Notes under the pieces: generated by a model | Database searches by the model: none | What the model was told of the DNA's origin: nothing | The model's input: only the letters and a program-made list of their open reading frames with translations | Made by a program: the position numbers and the translations under genes | Shown here: piece by piece, positions 1-9,623 of the stretch | How the letters are laid out: each line of letters begins with the position of its first letter | Numbering within the stretch: the first letter of the stretch is position 1 | Assembly: GCF_003003255.1 (NCBI RefSeq) | Contig: NZ_PVTD01000001.1 | Location: 806,001-870,000 of the forward strand | Length of the DNA: 64,000 nt | Source of the DNA: Aliiruegeria haliotis | GTDB lineage: Bacteria > Pseudomonadota > Alphaproteobacteria > Rhodobacterales > Rhodobacteraceae | Direction: 5' to 3'

Positions 1-6
1 TCCTCC

Positions 7-1176
7 ATGCCCGGTTCACCCCTTTCTGGCCGACAATCGGCGCTGACCGCCGTCTTGCTCGCCGCCCTGACCGATCCGCTCGCTGCGGAGCCGGGGTACG
101 ACACGCCGGCCGACCTCGGCGCGGCCTTGTTTTTCGACGTCAATCTTTCGGCCAACCGGAGCCAGTCCTGCGCGACGTGCCATGACCCTGCCTTCGGCTT
201 CGCCGATCCGCGGGAGACCGTGGCCGGGAAGGCCGTGTCGCTCGGCGACGATGGTGTTTCGATCGGCGACAGGAACGCTCCAACGGCGGCGTACGCCATG
301 TTCTCTCCGCCGTTCCACAAGGTCGAGGGCGAGGATGGCCCCTATGTCGGCGGACAGTTCCACGACGGGCGGGAGGCGGATCTTGCCGGTCAGGCTGGCG
401 GGCCACCACTGAACCCGATCGAGATGGGGATGCCGGACAAGGCCAGCGTGGTGGCGCGGTTGCAGGAGAACGATGCCTATGTGGCGTCGATGCAGGCCCT
501 GTTCGGAACCCTAGTTTTTGAAGATGTGGAGGCGGCCTACGCTGCAATGGCCGAGAGCATCGCCGCTTTCGAAAGCTCCGCGGAATTCGCACCCTTTGAC
601 AGCAAGTATGACAGGTTTCTGCGCGGCGAGGTGAAACTGACGGATCAGGAAGACCTTGGCAGGGTGCTGTTCTTCTCCCAGCAGTTCACCAACTGCAACC
701 TTTGTCACCAGTTGGGCCGCAGCGCGATGGACCCGCAGGAGACGTTTTCCAACTATGAATACCACAATATCGGCGTGCCCGAACATGTGGCGCTGCGCGG
801 GCTCAACGGCGTGGCGGAGGGGTTCGTCGACACCGGGTTGCTGATGAATCCGGCGGTCGAGGATCCCGCACAGGCCGGAAAGTTCAAGGTTCCGACCCTT
901 CGCAATGTCGCGGTGACGGGCCCCTATATGCACAATGGTGTCTTCGAGGATCTTCGAACCGTCGTGCTGTTCTACGACAAGTACAACTCGATTTCCGAGA
1001 AACGGCAGATCAACCCGGAAACCGGCCAGCCGTGGCGGGCGCCGGAGGTCGACGGGACGCTGTCGCTCGACGAGCTGGAGACCGGGCCGGCGCTGGACGA
1101 TCAGCGGATCGACGCCATCGTGGCCTTCTTGAAAACGCTCACCGATGCCCGGTACGAACACCTGCTCGAAGACTAA
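7..1176 (+). CDS. di-haem cytochrome c peroxidase (MauG/CcpA family)
   Basis: Probable periplasmic di-haem peroxidase. In this family one c-type haem passes electrons to a second haem that reduces H2O2 or, in MauG-type members, oxidises a protein substrate. Two CXXCH haem sites are visible: C55-A-T-C58-H59 and C230-N-L-C233-H234, about 175 residues apart as expected. A short hydrophobic N-terminus ending near residue 27 (PLAA-EPG) fits a signal peptide. The frame is still open in the six bases before this ATG, so the true start may lie upstream of the window and give a better leader. The length (389 aa) is normal. I cannot distinguish a CcpA-type from a MauG-type substrate. Confidence 0.85.
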   Translation: MPGSPLSGRQSALTAVLLAALTDPLAAEPGYDTPADLGAALFFDVNLSANRSQSCATCHDPAFGFADPRETVAGKAVSLGDDGVSIGDRNAPTAAYAMFSPPFHKVEGEDGPYVGGQFHDGREADLAGQAGGPPLNPIEMGMPDKASVVARLQENDAYVASMQALFGTLVFEDVEAAYAAMAESIAAFESSAEFAPFDSKYDRFLRGEVKLTDQEDLGRVLFFSQQFTNCNLCHQLGRSAMDPQETFSNYEYHNIGVPEHVALRGLNGVAEGFVDTGLLMNPAVEDPAQAGKFKVPTLRNVAVTGPYMHNGVFEDLRTVVLFYDKYNSISEKRQINPETGQPWRAPEVDGTLSLDELETGPALDDQRIDAIVAFLKTLTDARYEHLLED

Positions 1177-2000
1177 CCGGGTGGCTGCGGGCGATGTGTC
1201 GACCTGCCGCGCGCAGTCCAGGCCGGGGGCAAGGGCAGGGTCCTGAACGCGGGTCTTGGCTCGGCTTTTTGCATGGGGCGACCGTGACGCTTGTTGGCAA
1301 CAAGCATTCATCCGCAAGTGTGATTGATCTCCGGCGCGCATGTTGGGCGGCGCCGGAAACACGATCCAAAAGACGTTGTCCCCAGCCTTGGCCGGGCTGC
1401 GCCAAGGTTGATTTCCCCGGCTCAATGGTGCGCGTTGACTGGGCGCCAAGTCGCGCAGCGGGCCGGCGTCGAAGAGCACATCTGCCGCTCTTTCCCGGAT
1501 GGCCTTCACACTCCTGAACCCGGAACGGGCGCGCGGTGACTTGGTGTCCCGCGACGCAGGCGCTGCCAGCCGCCGCCATGAACTCGGCTATGCAAGGAGT
1601 TCCGTTCCAATCCTGCTTGCCCTGCCGACCCGGTGTTTTGCCGGAGCCGTGGTGTTTGCGGAGGCGATATCCGCGATGGCAAACCCTCTGGCGAATGGCA
1701 TCTTTGGGCAGGGCGGTGCCCCAGCCATTTTTCGCGAGCCCGTCGCGATGTGAGCGTGTCTGATCGGCTCACGCACGTCGCTCAACGCTGCGACAGGACC
1801 GTCCGCGCCTATCCCACGGAGCGGTTGGTCGCGATCAGACGGAGCCGTTGTCCACTGCCCAGCGCCAGCTGCCGGGTATGCGAAGGACGACCGGGCGGGC
1901 AGGTCGTTTAGGGGGCGGAGGGTAAATCGGGTAAAATAATATAAATCAATATATTGCGGGTCGATGCATCAGGAAAATCCTGCGACTGAATGCGATGGAC
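1177..2000. other. 824-base stretch with no supported gene
   Basis: No reading frame here resembles a known protein or shows a ribosome-binding site with consistent coding character. Positions 1931-1956 form a conspicuous AT-rich patch (gtaaaataatataaatcaat and onward) in otherwise GC-rich DNA. It lies just beyond the 3' end of the AraC gene. It may hold a promoter, a terminator region or the remains of an insertion. I see no hairpin with a T-tract. Confidence 0.5.
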
Positions 2001-2807
2001 TCACGCCCGGCGGGCATCTCGAAAGTCGCTCGGCGTCTGTCCGGTCCGGTTATGAAAGGCGCGGGTGAAATAGGCGGCGGAATTGTAGCCCAGCACCTCG
2101 GCGACGCGTTTGATCGGCAACGAGGTGTCGAGCAGCAGGCGGCGAGCCTCAAACGTCAGCCGATCGGCGAGGAGTTCGGAGGCCGGACGTCCGCAGGTCT
2201 GGTTGCAGACCCGGCTGAGGTGGGTTGGCGTGACCCCCAGAAGCTCGGCGTAGTCACTGATGGACTGGCCAGTGTAGAGCTGGTTTTCCACGGCTTCGGT
2301 AAACCGGCGCACGAGCGACATTGCGGGCGATTCGGGCTCTTCGGCCTCTGTCTCGTCGCGTTGCCGCTGTAGCCAGACGCCGAGCAATCCACCGTAGTGG
2401 GCAATGGCCTGCTCTTTAAGGGGGCGGTCGCCGTGAACTTCGCGCTGAAGCTGCTCCAGCAGGGAACTGATCTCTCCCTGGGCGCGGGCATCGCGGATTC
2501 GCAAGTGGCAGGGCACGTCAGGGACCTCGAACCCGGAGGCTTCGTTGAAGAAGATCGCGGTCCCGAAGACCTGCGCGGCGACCTCGAACCCATGCATGGT
2601 TCGCGGCGGCACATAGACCGCGTTGTGGGCGCCGTAGCCACGTGTCCGGCCCGCGACCGTGATCCGGCCCTGTCCACGGGTGAACCACAGAAGCACCGGC
2701 ATCCGGTAGCTGCGCATCGCTTCCGTGCGCCAGCGACCGCCGTTGGTCAGGCGTTGCATGGGGACCAGACGCAGCGGTCCGACAGGGGCAGCGGGCAGCA
2801 CGGTCAT
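2001..2807 (-). CDS. AraC family transcriptional regulator
   Basis: Cytoplasmic DNA-binding regulator of 268 aa. The N-terminal half looks like a cupin-type effector domain. The C-terminal 100 residues hold two helix-turn-helix units (SISDYAELLGVTPTHLSRVC and, later, PIKRVAEVLGYNSAAYFTRA), followed by the typical AraC ending FHNRTGQTPSDFR. The ATG at 2807 (MTVLPAAPVG) is preferred: the frame stays open further upstream but would run into miaA and loses family character. It lies between the peroxidase and miaA, and its target cannot be inferred. Confidence 0.85.
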   Translation of the reverse strand: MTVLPAAPVGPLRLVPMQRLTNGGRWRTEAMRSYRMPVLLWFTRGQGRITVAGRTRGYGAHNAVYVPPRTMHGFEVAAQVFGTAIFFNEASGFEVPDVPCHLRIRDARAQGEISSLLEQLQREVHGDRPLKEQAIAHYGGLLGVWLQRQRDETEAEEPESPAMSLVRRFTEAVENQLYTGQSISDYAELLGVTPTHLSRVCNQTCGRPASELLADRLTFEARRLLLDTSLPIKRVAEVLGYNSAAYFTRAFHNRTGQTPSDFRDARRA

Positions 2808-2911
2808 TCGGGAACTCGGGCAGCGAAGTTCGATCTGTGAAGTCTTGCCCTGTGGATAAGTACGAATCAAGCCCGTTGCGCATTTCCACCCTGCGTGGTC
2901 CGGTCGCGGCG

Positions 2912-3778
2912 CTACCCGGCGAGGCTCGTGATCCGCCAGTCTTTCATCTGTGCCCGGAACCAGGTGCGTTGACGCTTGGCATATTGCCGGGTCGCGATCT
3001 GCGCGGCCGTCCGGGCCTCGTCCAGGGTGATGTCGCCGCGCAGGTGGGCGATGAGTTCGGGACCGCCTATGGCGCGGGACGAGGGCAGCGATGGGTCCCA
3101 ATCCGCAAGGTTGGCCCGGGCCTCCTCCAGCGCGCCGTCTTCCAGCATCTGGTCGAACCGCCGCTCGATCCGTGGTGTGAGCCATTCCTTCGGCGCATCG
3201 ACAACGAGTGGCGTTGCCCGGGCGAGTGGCAGCAACGGCGGCGGCGTATCGTCCTGCCAATCCGCAAGACCACGGCCAGTGGCCCGAAGGACCTCCCAGC
3301 CCCGCTGGACCCGGGCCGGGTTGGCAGTGTCGATTCGATCCCGCGTGGCGGTATCGAGGTCTTGCAGCATCGTCTCATGCGTCGCCGCGTCCGCCTCGGC
3401 GCGGATGTGGGACGGGATCTCCGGGATCTCGACCAGGCCCCGCGTCAGCGCGGTGAAGTAGAGGCCTGTGCCGCCGACGATGATCGCGCGGTTTTGCCCG
3501 TCGAGCATCGGCGCAACCTCGCGGAGCCAGTGCCCGACGGAATAGCCCTGTCGCGGAGCGACATGCCCATAGAGGCGATGCGGCGCGCGTGCCTCCTCCT
3601 CGACGCTGGGTCGGGCGGTCAGTACGCGCCAGTTGGCAAAGACCTGCAAGGCATCGGCATTGACGATCACACCGCCCTGCGTCTCGGCGATCCGCAAGGC
3701 AAGCGCCGACTTCCCGCTCGCGGTCGGGCCAGCGATGAGCACCGGCCGGTCGGGCGGAATGTCCTTGAGCGGGATCAC
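2912..3778 (-). CDS. miaA: tRNA dimethylallyltransferase MiaA
   Basis: Transfers a dimethylallyl group to N6 of A37 in tRNAs that read codons beginning with U. The P-loop GPTASGKS sits near residue 18. The family signatures [17 protein letters not shown] and [13 protein letters not shown] follow. The GTG at 3778 ([13 protein letters not shown]) gives 288 aa, which is normal. The upstream ATG at 3976 would add about 66 residues of non-homologous sequence and overlap pyrH on the other strand, so I reject it. It is divergent from pyrH, with an 89-bp gap that should hold both promoters. Confidence 0.93.
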   Translation of the reverse strand: MIPLKDIPPDRPVLIAGPTASGKSALALRIAETQGGVIVNADALQVFANWRVLTARPSVEEEARAPHRLYGHVAPRQGYSVGHWLREVAPMLDGQNRAIIVGGTGLYFTALTRGLVEIPEIPSHIRAEADAATHETMLQDLDTATRDRIDTANPARVQRGWEVLRATGRGLADWQDDTPPPLLPLARATPLVVDAPKEWLTPRIERRFDQMLEDGALEEARANLADWDPSLPSSRAIGGPELIAHLRGDITLDEARTAAQIATRQYAKRQRTWFRAQMKDWRITSLAG

Positions 3779-3867
3779 GACAATTGGCTCCTTCGCTGTC
3801 GATGCCTGTTGATGCCGGCGCGTTTTTCCGACAGGAAGGCGCCTGAGCCGGATCAGGGGGTTTTGAT

Positions 3868-4605
3868 ATGTTGGACGATGCAGTGGATCAACAGAAGCCG
3901 ACCTACAAGAGGGTGCTTCTGAAGATTTCCGGAGAGGCGCTGATGGGCGACCAGGGCTTCGGTCTTCATCCGCCAACCGTCCAGCGCATCGCCAACGAGG
4001 TGAAATCGGTCCATGATCTCGGGGTCGAGATCTGCATGGTGATCGGCGGCGGAAATATCTTCCGCGGGCTCTCGGGGTCGGCGCAGGGGATGGAACGGAC
4101 CACGGCCGACTACATGGGCATGCTGGCCACGGTGATGAACGCGCTTGCGATGCAGTCGGCGCTGGAAGAACTCGGGGTGTTCACCCGCGTGATCTCCGCC
4201 ATCCGCATGGACGAGGTCTGCGAGCCCTACATTCGCCGTCGCGCCGTCCGGCACCTCGAAAAGAAACGTGTCTGTATCTTCGCCGCAGGCACCGGCAACC
4301 CCTATTTCACAACCGACACGGCGGCGACATTGCGCGCAAACGAGATGGCCTGCGAGGCGATCTTCAAGGGCACCAAGGTCGACGGGATCTACGACAAGGA
4401 CCCGGTGCAGTTCGACGATGCGGTGCGGTACGACAATGTCACCTACGATGAATGCCTTGCCAAGCGGCTGAAGGTCATGGATGCCTCGGCAATCGCGCTG
4501 GCCCGGGACAACAACCTGCCGATCATCGTGTTCTCGCTGGACGAGCCCGGAGGATTCCGCGGCATTCTGGCGGGCGAGGGGACCTATACCCGGGTCCAGG
4601 GCTGA
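3868..4605 (+). CDS. pyrH: UMP kinase PyrH
   Basis: Phosphorylates UMP to UDP in pyrimidine nucleotide synthesis. It is a bacterial hexameric enzyme of the amino-acid-kinase fold. Visible motifs are KISGEALMG, the glycine loop [25 protein letters not shown] and VDGIYDKDP. The length (245 aa) is normal. It is the first gene of the operon that runs through frr, uppS, cdsA, dxr and rseP, and it is separated from frr by 281 bp containing a structured repeat. Confidence 0.96.
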   Translation: MLDDAVDQQKPTYKRVLLKISGEALMGDQGFGLHPPTVQRIANEVKSVHDLGVEICMVIGGGNIFRGLSGSAQGMERTTADYMGMLATVMNALAMQSALEELGVFTRVISAIRMDEVCEPYIRRRAVRHLEKKRVCIFAAGTGNPYFTTDTAATLRANEMACEAIFKGTKVDGIYDKDPVQFDDAVRYDNVTYDECLAKRLKVMDASAIALARDNNLPIIVFSLDEPGGFRGILAGEGTYTRVQG

Positions 4606-4693
4606 GCCGTTCCCAAGGGGCAGCGATCACCCTGAAAGCAGTGCCCGCGTGGCTGGCTGGGCCCGGCAGAACGCACTGTCACCGAATGGCGGA

Positions 4694-4775
4694 GGCGGGC
4701 GTTCCCGCCCGGAGCGCCACATCATGGATGTGACCCGCCGGTTGGGCCGGGCGCGCCTTCGGCGCGCGGGTCCCG
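4694..4775 (+). repeat. intergenic multi-hairpin repeat, copy A
   Basis: Three hairpins occur in series between pyrH and frr: GGCGGG/CCCGCC (4694-4699 with 4704-4709), CACATC-ATG-GATGTG (4718-4732) and GCGCGCC-TTC-GGCGCGC (4751-4767). The linker GTTGGGCCGGGC (4741-4752) runs into the third stem. The same ordered elements occur on the minus strand at 41890-41968. No T-tract follows, so this is not an ordinary terminator. It could be a REP-like element or an RNA processing or attenuation structure. Confidence 0.6.
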
Positions 4776-4886
4776 CGAAGCGTGGGGGAGCGGGTCAGGC
4801 AGCGCGGTTTTGAAACCTATACAATCGTCCGACCCGGCGTTAGAACCGTTGCGAACAAACGAGATGCTTGGAAGGGAAACAGGCAC

Positions 4887-5453
4887 ATGACCGTAGAGTA
4901 TACAGAACCGGACATCGATGACCTGAAGCACCGTATGGACGGGGCCATCAAGGCGCTGAAGAACGAATTCCTCTCGCTGCGGACAGGCCGGGCCTCGGCC
5001 TCGATGCTCGACCCGATACAGGTGGAAGCCTACGGCGCGATGACGCCACTGAATCAGGTCGGCACCGTGAACGTGCCGGAACCGCGGATGATCACGCTCA
5101 ACATCTGGGACAAGAGCATGGTCTCCAAGGCCGAGAAAGCCCTGCGCGAGAGCGGCCTGGGCATCAACCCGGTGGTCGACGGCACCATCATCCGCCTGCC
5201 GATCCCCGAGCTCAACGAGGAGCGCCGGCGCGAGTTGTCCAAGGTCGCCGCCAGCTATGCGGAGAACGCGCGTATCGCGATCCGCAATGTCCGCCAGGAC
5301 GGCATGCACCAGCTCAAGAAGGCCAAGTCCGACGGGATGCCCGAGGACGAGGAACGGATCTGGCATGACGACATTCAGGAGATGACGGACAAGCATATCA
5401 AGCTCGTCGACACCTCGCTGGAGAACAAGCAGGAAGAGATAATGCAGGTCTGA
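4887..5453 (+). CDS. frr: ribosome recycling factor
   Basis: Splits post-termination ribosomes together with EF-G. The start at 4887 ([20 protein letters not shown]) follows a purine-rich ribosome-binding site (gaaggg) and gives 188 aa, close to the usual 185. Family signatures include [18 protein letters not shown] and [13 protein letters not shown]. An in-frame start about 100 bp upstream lies in the repeat region and is rejected. uppS follows after 40 bp. Confidence 0.95.
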   Translation: MTVEYTEPDIDDLKHRMDGAIKALKNEFLSLRTGRASASMLDPIQVEAYGAMTPLNQVGTVNVPEPRMITLNIWDKSMVSKAEKALRESGLGINPVVDGTIIRLPIPELNEERRRELSKVAASYAENARIAIRNVRQDGMHQLKKAKSDGMPEDEERIWHDDIQEMTDKHIKLVDTSLENKQEEIMQV

Positions 5454-5493
5454 CCTGCGCCCGCGTATTTTCCAGGAGCGAAAGGGGCCATTC

Positions 5494-6219
5494 ATGCCCT
5501 CCACCGACCGAAGCCAAACGGCCCCGGAACATGTAGCCATCATCATGGACGGCAATGGTCGGTGGGCAACGGCCCGCGGGCGACCGCGCCTTTTCGGCCA
5601 CCAGGCTGGCGCGCGACGTGTGAGCGAGATTGTCGAGGCTTGCCCGGACCTCGGTGTGCGCTATCTGACCATCTTCGCGTTCTCGACCGAGAACTGGAAA
5701 CGGACCCAGGCCGAGGTGACGGGACTCATGACGCTGTTCCGTCGTTACATCCTGAAGGAGGCGCAGCGGTTGCTGTCCAAGCGGGTCCGGGTGCGGTTCA
5801 TCGGTGACAGGGATCGGCTCGATCCGAAACTGGTCAAACTGATGGATGATCTTGAAAACCTGACCAAGGACAATGACGACGTTCACCTGACCATCGCCCT
5901 CAACTACGGGGGGCGGGACGAGGTGACCCGCGCGACCCGCCGCCTCGCCCGTGAAGTGGCCGCCGGCAGGATCGACCCGGAAGAGGTCGATGCGGAGACC
6001 CTGGGCCGTTTCCTCGACACGCACACGCTGCCCGACCCCGACCTGGTGATCCGCACCAGCGGCGAGGCGCGGATCTCCAATTTCCTCCTGTGGCAGTCGG
6101 CCTATTCGGAGTACGAGTTCATCGACACGCTCTGGCCCGACTTCACGGCCGAGAGATTCGCCGAGGTGCTTGCCGGGTTCGGCAAGCGGGAGCGGCGCTA
6201 TGGTGCGGTCCTTGGCTGA
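5494..6219 (+). CDS. uppS: isoprenyl transferase (undecaprenyl diphosphate synthase)
   Basis: Cis-prenyltransferase making the C55 lipid carrier precursor for peptidoglycan and other surface polymers. The catalytic motif IIMDGNGRWA is at residues 17-26 with Asp19. Substrate motifs FAFSTENWKR, LNYGGRDE and DLVIRTSGEARISNFLLWQ follow. The length (241 aa) is normal. The gene overlaps cdsA by 20 bp, so the two are probably translationally coupled. Confidence 0.95.
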   Translation: MPSTDRSQTAPEHVAIIMDGNGRWATARGRPRLFGHQAGARRVSEIVEACPDLGVRYLTIFAFSTENWKRTQAEVTGLMTLFRRYILKEAQRLLSKRVRVRFIGDRDRLDPKLVKLMDDLENLTKDNDDVHLTIALNYGGRDEVTRATRRLAREVAAGRIDPEEVDAETLGRFLDTHTLPDPDLVIRTSGEARISNFLLWQSAYSEYEFIDTLWPDFTAERFAEVLAGFGKRERRYGAVLG

Positions 6220-7030
6220 CACCCCCGAAAAGACACCTGCGCCGGCGGGCAACCGCTGGTCCGACCTGAATGCCCGGACCTGGACGGGGCTGTGCATGGT
6301 CGCCGTCGGCATCGTCGGGATCCGCCTTGGCGGCGTCTGGTTCCAGATGCTCGTTGTCTTCGTCACGGCGGTCATGATCTGGGAACTGGCCCGGATGATC
6401 CGCCCGGGCTGGGACGTGGGGTCGATGCTTCTGGCGGCCTTCAGCGCCTCCGTCATTTCTGGACTGCTGTCACAGGCGCCGGACTGGCATCTGCTTCTCC
6501 TCCTTGTTCCCGCTGTCGCAGGATCGGCGGTCATGCCACGGGAAAGGTTTACCTTTTTCCTGTTCGCACTTGGCATCACCATTGCCGGTTGGGGCCTCGT
6601 GACCGCACGGGACTCCTTTGGCGGCACCTGGCTTTTCTGGATGGTCATTGTCGTCGTTGTCACCGACGTCGCGGGGTATTTTGCCGGACGGCATTTTGGC
6701 GGACCGAAATTCTGGCCCGCAATCAGTCCCAAGAAAACATGGTCGGGGACCGCAGCCGGATGGATCGGCGCCGGATTGGTTGGCGCATTGTTCCTGACCT
6801 TCACGGATTCCGGGCGCGACCTGATCTGGATTTCCATGTTGCTGTCCATGGCCTCGCAGGCCGGGGACATTATGGAAAGCGCGCTCAAGCGACGCCTGGG
6901 GGTGAAGGATAGTTCCTCGTTGATCCCCGGCCATGGAGGGCTGTTCGACCGGTTCGACGGGCTTCTGGGGGCCTCGCTCTTCATGCTGCTTCTGGCTCTT
7001 ATTGTCGACGTGCCGCGGGTGAACATATGA
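6200..7030 (+). CDS. cdsA: phosphatidate cytidylyltransferase CdsA
   Basis: Integral membrane enzyme that converts phosphatidic acid and CTP to CDP-diacylglycerol, the branch point of phospholipid synthesis. It has several hydrophobic segments and the C-terminal signature around SQAGDIMESALKRRLGVKDSS. The ATG at 6200 (MVRSLADTPEK) gives 276 aa. It lies inside the 3' end of uppS, and the stop overlaps the dxr start (ATGA). A longer form from 6170 is possible but less likely. Confidence 0.93.
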   Translation: MVRSLADTPEKTPAPAGNRWSDLNARTWTGLCMVAVGIVGIRLGGVWFQMLVVFVTAVMIWELARMIRPGWDVGSMLLAAFSASVISGLLSQAPDWHLLLLLVPAVAGSAVMPRERFTFFLFALGITIAGWGLVTARDSFGGTWLFWMVIVVVVTDVAGYFAGRHFGGPKFWPAISPKKTWSGTAAGWIGAGLVGALFLTFTDSGRDLIWISMLLSMASQAGDIMESALKRRLGVKDSSSLIPGHGGLFDRFDGLLGASLFMLLLALIVDVPRVNI

Positions 7031-8205
7031 GACGTGTTTCGATCTTCGGAGCAACGGGCTCGATTGGCGAAAACACCGTGGACCTGATTGAACGCGCGCC
7101 GGAAGAATACCGGATTGTTGCCCTGAGTGGCGGGCGCAATGTGAAACGGTTGGCCGAGCAGGCAATCTCGCTTGGTGCGGAAGTCGCGGTGACGTGTTTT
7201 CCGGAGAAAAAAGAAGAACTTGCAGGCCACCTTTCAGGTTCTGGCGTGGAGGTGGCGGCCGGACCCGAAGCGATCGAGGAGGCGGCCTCGCGGCCGGCCG
7301 ACTGGGTCATGTCGGCGATTGTCGGCGCGGCGGGTTTGCCGCCGGGGCTGCGGGCTCTGGAGCAGGGAGCGACGCTGGCCTTGGCCAACAAGGAGTCGCT
7401 GGTCTGTGCGGGCCAATTGCTGATGGGCACGGCCAAGGCGCATGGAGCCGAGGTGCTGCCGGTCGACAGCGAACACAGTGCAGTCGCGCAGGCGCTCGTC
7501 GGCGAGGATCTTTCTGCCGTCGAGCGGGTTATCCTGACAGCATCGGGCGGGGCATTCCGCGATTGGCCGCTAGAGGATCTTGCCCGGGCGACACCGGAAC
7601 AGGCCTCTTCGCATCCGAACTGGGATATGGGGCAACGGATCACGGTCGATTCCGCGTCCATGTTCAACAAGTCTCTGGAAGTTATTGAGACACGTGAGTT
7701 TTTCGGTTTTGAGCCGAGACAGATCGAGGTCGTGGTTCACCCGCAGTCGATGATCCACGCGCTTGTCGGGTTCAATGACGGCGCGTTGATGGCCCATGTC
7801 GGGCCGCCGGACATGCGCCATGCCATCGGCTATGCGCTGCATCACCCAGAACGGCGCAGCCTGCCGGTAGAGCGGTTGGACCTCGTGAAGATCGGGCGTT
7901 TCGATTTTCGCGAACCCTGTGAGGCGCGTTGGCCGGCGCTGCGGCTGGCCCGTCACGTCATGGAGATTCGCGGTCTTGCCGGTGCCGCGTTCAATGCCGC
8001 CAAGGAACAGGCGCTCGATGCCTTCCTCGCGCGGGAGATCCGGTTCACCGACATGGCAAGCGTCGTCGAGGCGGTGCTCGAGGCCATGGAACGCGACGGT
8101 GCCCTGAAATGTGACCGGATGTGCCTTGATGCTGTCACCGAAGCAAACCATGTGGCACGGAAGCGGGCCTCTGAACTGGCCGCGCACGTCGCAATGAATG
8201 CCTGA
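7027..8205 (+). CDS. dxr: 1-deoxy-D-xylulose 5-phosphate reductoisomerase
   Basis: Second enzyme of the MEP isoprenoid pathway: it rearranges and reduces DXP to MEP with NADPH. The N-terminal dinucleotide site is GATGSIGENT. The active-site region includes ALANKESLVCAG, PVDSEHSAVAQ, TASGGAFRDW and HPNWDMGQRITVDSA. The length (392 aa) is typical. Its neighbour uppS uses pathway end products, so isoprenoid precursor and carrier synthesis share an operon. Confidence 0.96.
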   Translation: MRRVSIFGATGSIGENTVDLIERAPEEYRIVALSGGRNVKRLAEQAISLGAEVAVTCFPEKKEELAGHLSGSGVEVAAGPEAIEEAASRPADWVMSAIVGAAGLPPGLRALEQGATLALANKESLVCAGQLLMGTAKAHGAEVLPVDSEHSAVAQALVGEDLSAVERVILTASGGAFRDWPLEDLARATPEQASSHPNWDMGQRITVDSASMFNKSLEVIETREFFGFEPRQIEVVVHPQSMIHALVGFNDGALMAHVGPPDMRHAIGYALHHPERRSLPVERLDLVKIGRFDFREPCEARWPALRLARHVMEIRGLAGAAFNAAKEQALDAFLAREIRFTDMASVVEAVLEAMERDGALKCDRMCLDAVTEANHVARKRASELAAHVAMNA

Positions 8206-8211
8206 ACAAGG

Positions 8212-9549
8212 ATGGAAATGACCTCGCTGATTCCCGAATTCGGCGGTGTTCTTTGGACACTGGCCGCCTTTGTCGTCGCCCTGAGCGTCATCGTTTTTGT
8301 CCACGAGTACGGGCATTACATCGTCGGCAAGTGGTCCGGCATCAAGGCCGAGGTCTTCTCGATCGGGTTCGGGCCAGTGCTGTTTTCGCGGACCGACAGG
8401 CACGGCACCCGGTGGCAGCTTGCGGCCTTGCCCTTCGGCGGGTTCGTGAAGTTCCTCGGCGATGCAAGTGCCGCGAGCGACAAGGCGTCTGACACCTACG
8501 AGGATCTGGACGAGGAAACCAAGCGGCATACGATGCACGGGGCACCGCTCTGGGCGCGGGCCGCGACGGTGGCCGCCGGTCCGGTGTTCAACTTCATCCT
8601 GTCGATTCTCGTCTTTGGCGCCATGGTGCTGGTGCAGGGCACGCCGAAGGAACCGGTCGAAGTCGGTGAATATGTGCCGCTGCCGGCAGAGGTCCAGAAG
8701 CTGCAACAGGGCGACACGATCCTGTCCGTCGGCGGGCAGGAGGTCGCGACCTACGAGGCGTTCATCGCCGCCATTCGGGAACTTCCGGTCGGTCCGCTGA
8801 CCGAATACGGGATCGAACGGGCAGGGGAGCGCAGGGTTGTCGAGGCCGCCTATCCCTTCCCGCCGCTGGTTCAGGGGCTTCAGGCCGGTTCGGCGGCAAT
8901 GGATGCCGGCATCGAGATCGGCGACGTGATCGTTGCGGTCGACGGCCAGCCGATCACGGCCTTCCGCGAACTTCAGGACATCGTCGCGGCCTCCGATGGC
9001 AAGGCGTTGCAGATCGACGTCTGGCGCGATGGCGAGACGCTGGACTTTGTGCTGGCCCCACGGCGGGTCGACATGCCCACCGGCGAGGGCGGGTTCGAGA
9101 CCCGCTGGCTCATCGGCATGACCGGTGGGCTGGCCTTCACCCCCGGCACGGAACGGCCCGGCCCCGTGGAAGCGCTGCAATATGGCGTCGACCAGACGGT
9201 GTTCATCGTCCAGTCCTCCTTGTCGGGCCTGTGGCACATGGTGACGGGCGCCATTTCGTCGTGCAATCTGCGCGGGCCAATCGGCATTGCGGAGACCAGC
9301 GGCGCGGCCGCGAGCCAGGGGGCATCCAACTTCATCTGGTTCATCGCGGTGCTCAGCACGGCGGTGGGGCTGCTGAACCTCTTTCCGATTCCCGTGCTCG
9401 ATGGCGGCCACCTGGTCTTCCACGCCTACGAGGCGATTGCGGGCAAACCGCCCAGTGACGGCGCCCTGCGGGTTTTGATGGGGGTCGGGCTGACGTTGAT
9501 GCTGAGCCTCATGGTCTTTGCCCTCACGAACGACCTGTTCTGTCCCTGA
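8212..9549 (+). CDS. rseP: site-2 intramembrane protease RseP
   Basis: Zinc intramembrane protease of the S2P family, which cleaves anti-sigma factors and leftover signal peptides in the inner membrane. The HEYGH metal motif is at residues 31-35 in the first membrane helix, and the third ligand lies in the NLFPIPVLDGGHL motif near the C-terminus. Two PDZ-like stretches lie between them (about residues 140-280), including AMDAGIEIGDVIVAVDGQPI. The length (445 aa) is normal. It starts 6 bp after dxr. Two ATGs (8212 and 8218) are possible starts. Confidence 0.94.
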   Translation: MEMTSLIPEFGGVLWTLAAFVVALSVIVFVHEYGHYIVGKWSGIKAEVFSIGFGPVLFSRTDRHGTRWQLAALPFGGFVKFLGDASAASDKASDTYEDLDEETKRHTMHGAPLWARAATVAAGPVFNFILSILVFGAMVLVQGTPKEPVEVGEYVPLPAEVQKLQQGDTILSVGGQEVATYEAFIAAIRELPVGPLTEYGIERAGERRVVEAAYPFPPLVQGLQAGSAAMDAGIEIGDVIVAVDGQPITAFRELQDIVAASDGKALQIDVWRDGETLDFVLAPRRVDMPTGEGGFETRWLIGMTGGLAFTPGTERPGPVEALQYGVDQTVFIVQSSLSGLWHMVTGAISSCNLRGPIGIAETSGAAASQGASNFIWFIAVLSTAVGLLNLFPIPVLDGGHLVFHAYEAIAGKPPSDGALRVLMGVGLTLMLSLMVFALTNDLFCP

Positions 9550-9623
9550 CGGGTCACTCCGCCCAAATTGAGACACAATCATCGGCTATGAATTGTCGCA
9601 GGATACTATGCGAGGATTATCCA

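Noticed and set aside
2589-2599. The CCCATGCATGG palindrome as a further member of the CATGCA...TGCATG operator set
   Set aside because: It lies inside the AraC coding region and the arms are directly joined without the spacer of the other two.
5398-7230. A 610-codon minus-strand open frame antisense to uppS and cdsA
   Set aside because: Long antisense frames arise from high GC at third codon positions. The plus strand holds clear uppS, cdsA and dxr, and the antisense product has no recognisable motif.
7570-9582. A 670-codon minus-strand open frame antisense to dxr and rseP
   Set aside because: Same GC artefact; the composition is rich in Arg, His, Gln and Gly with no domain.
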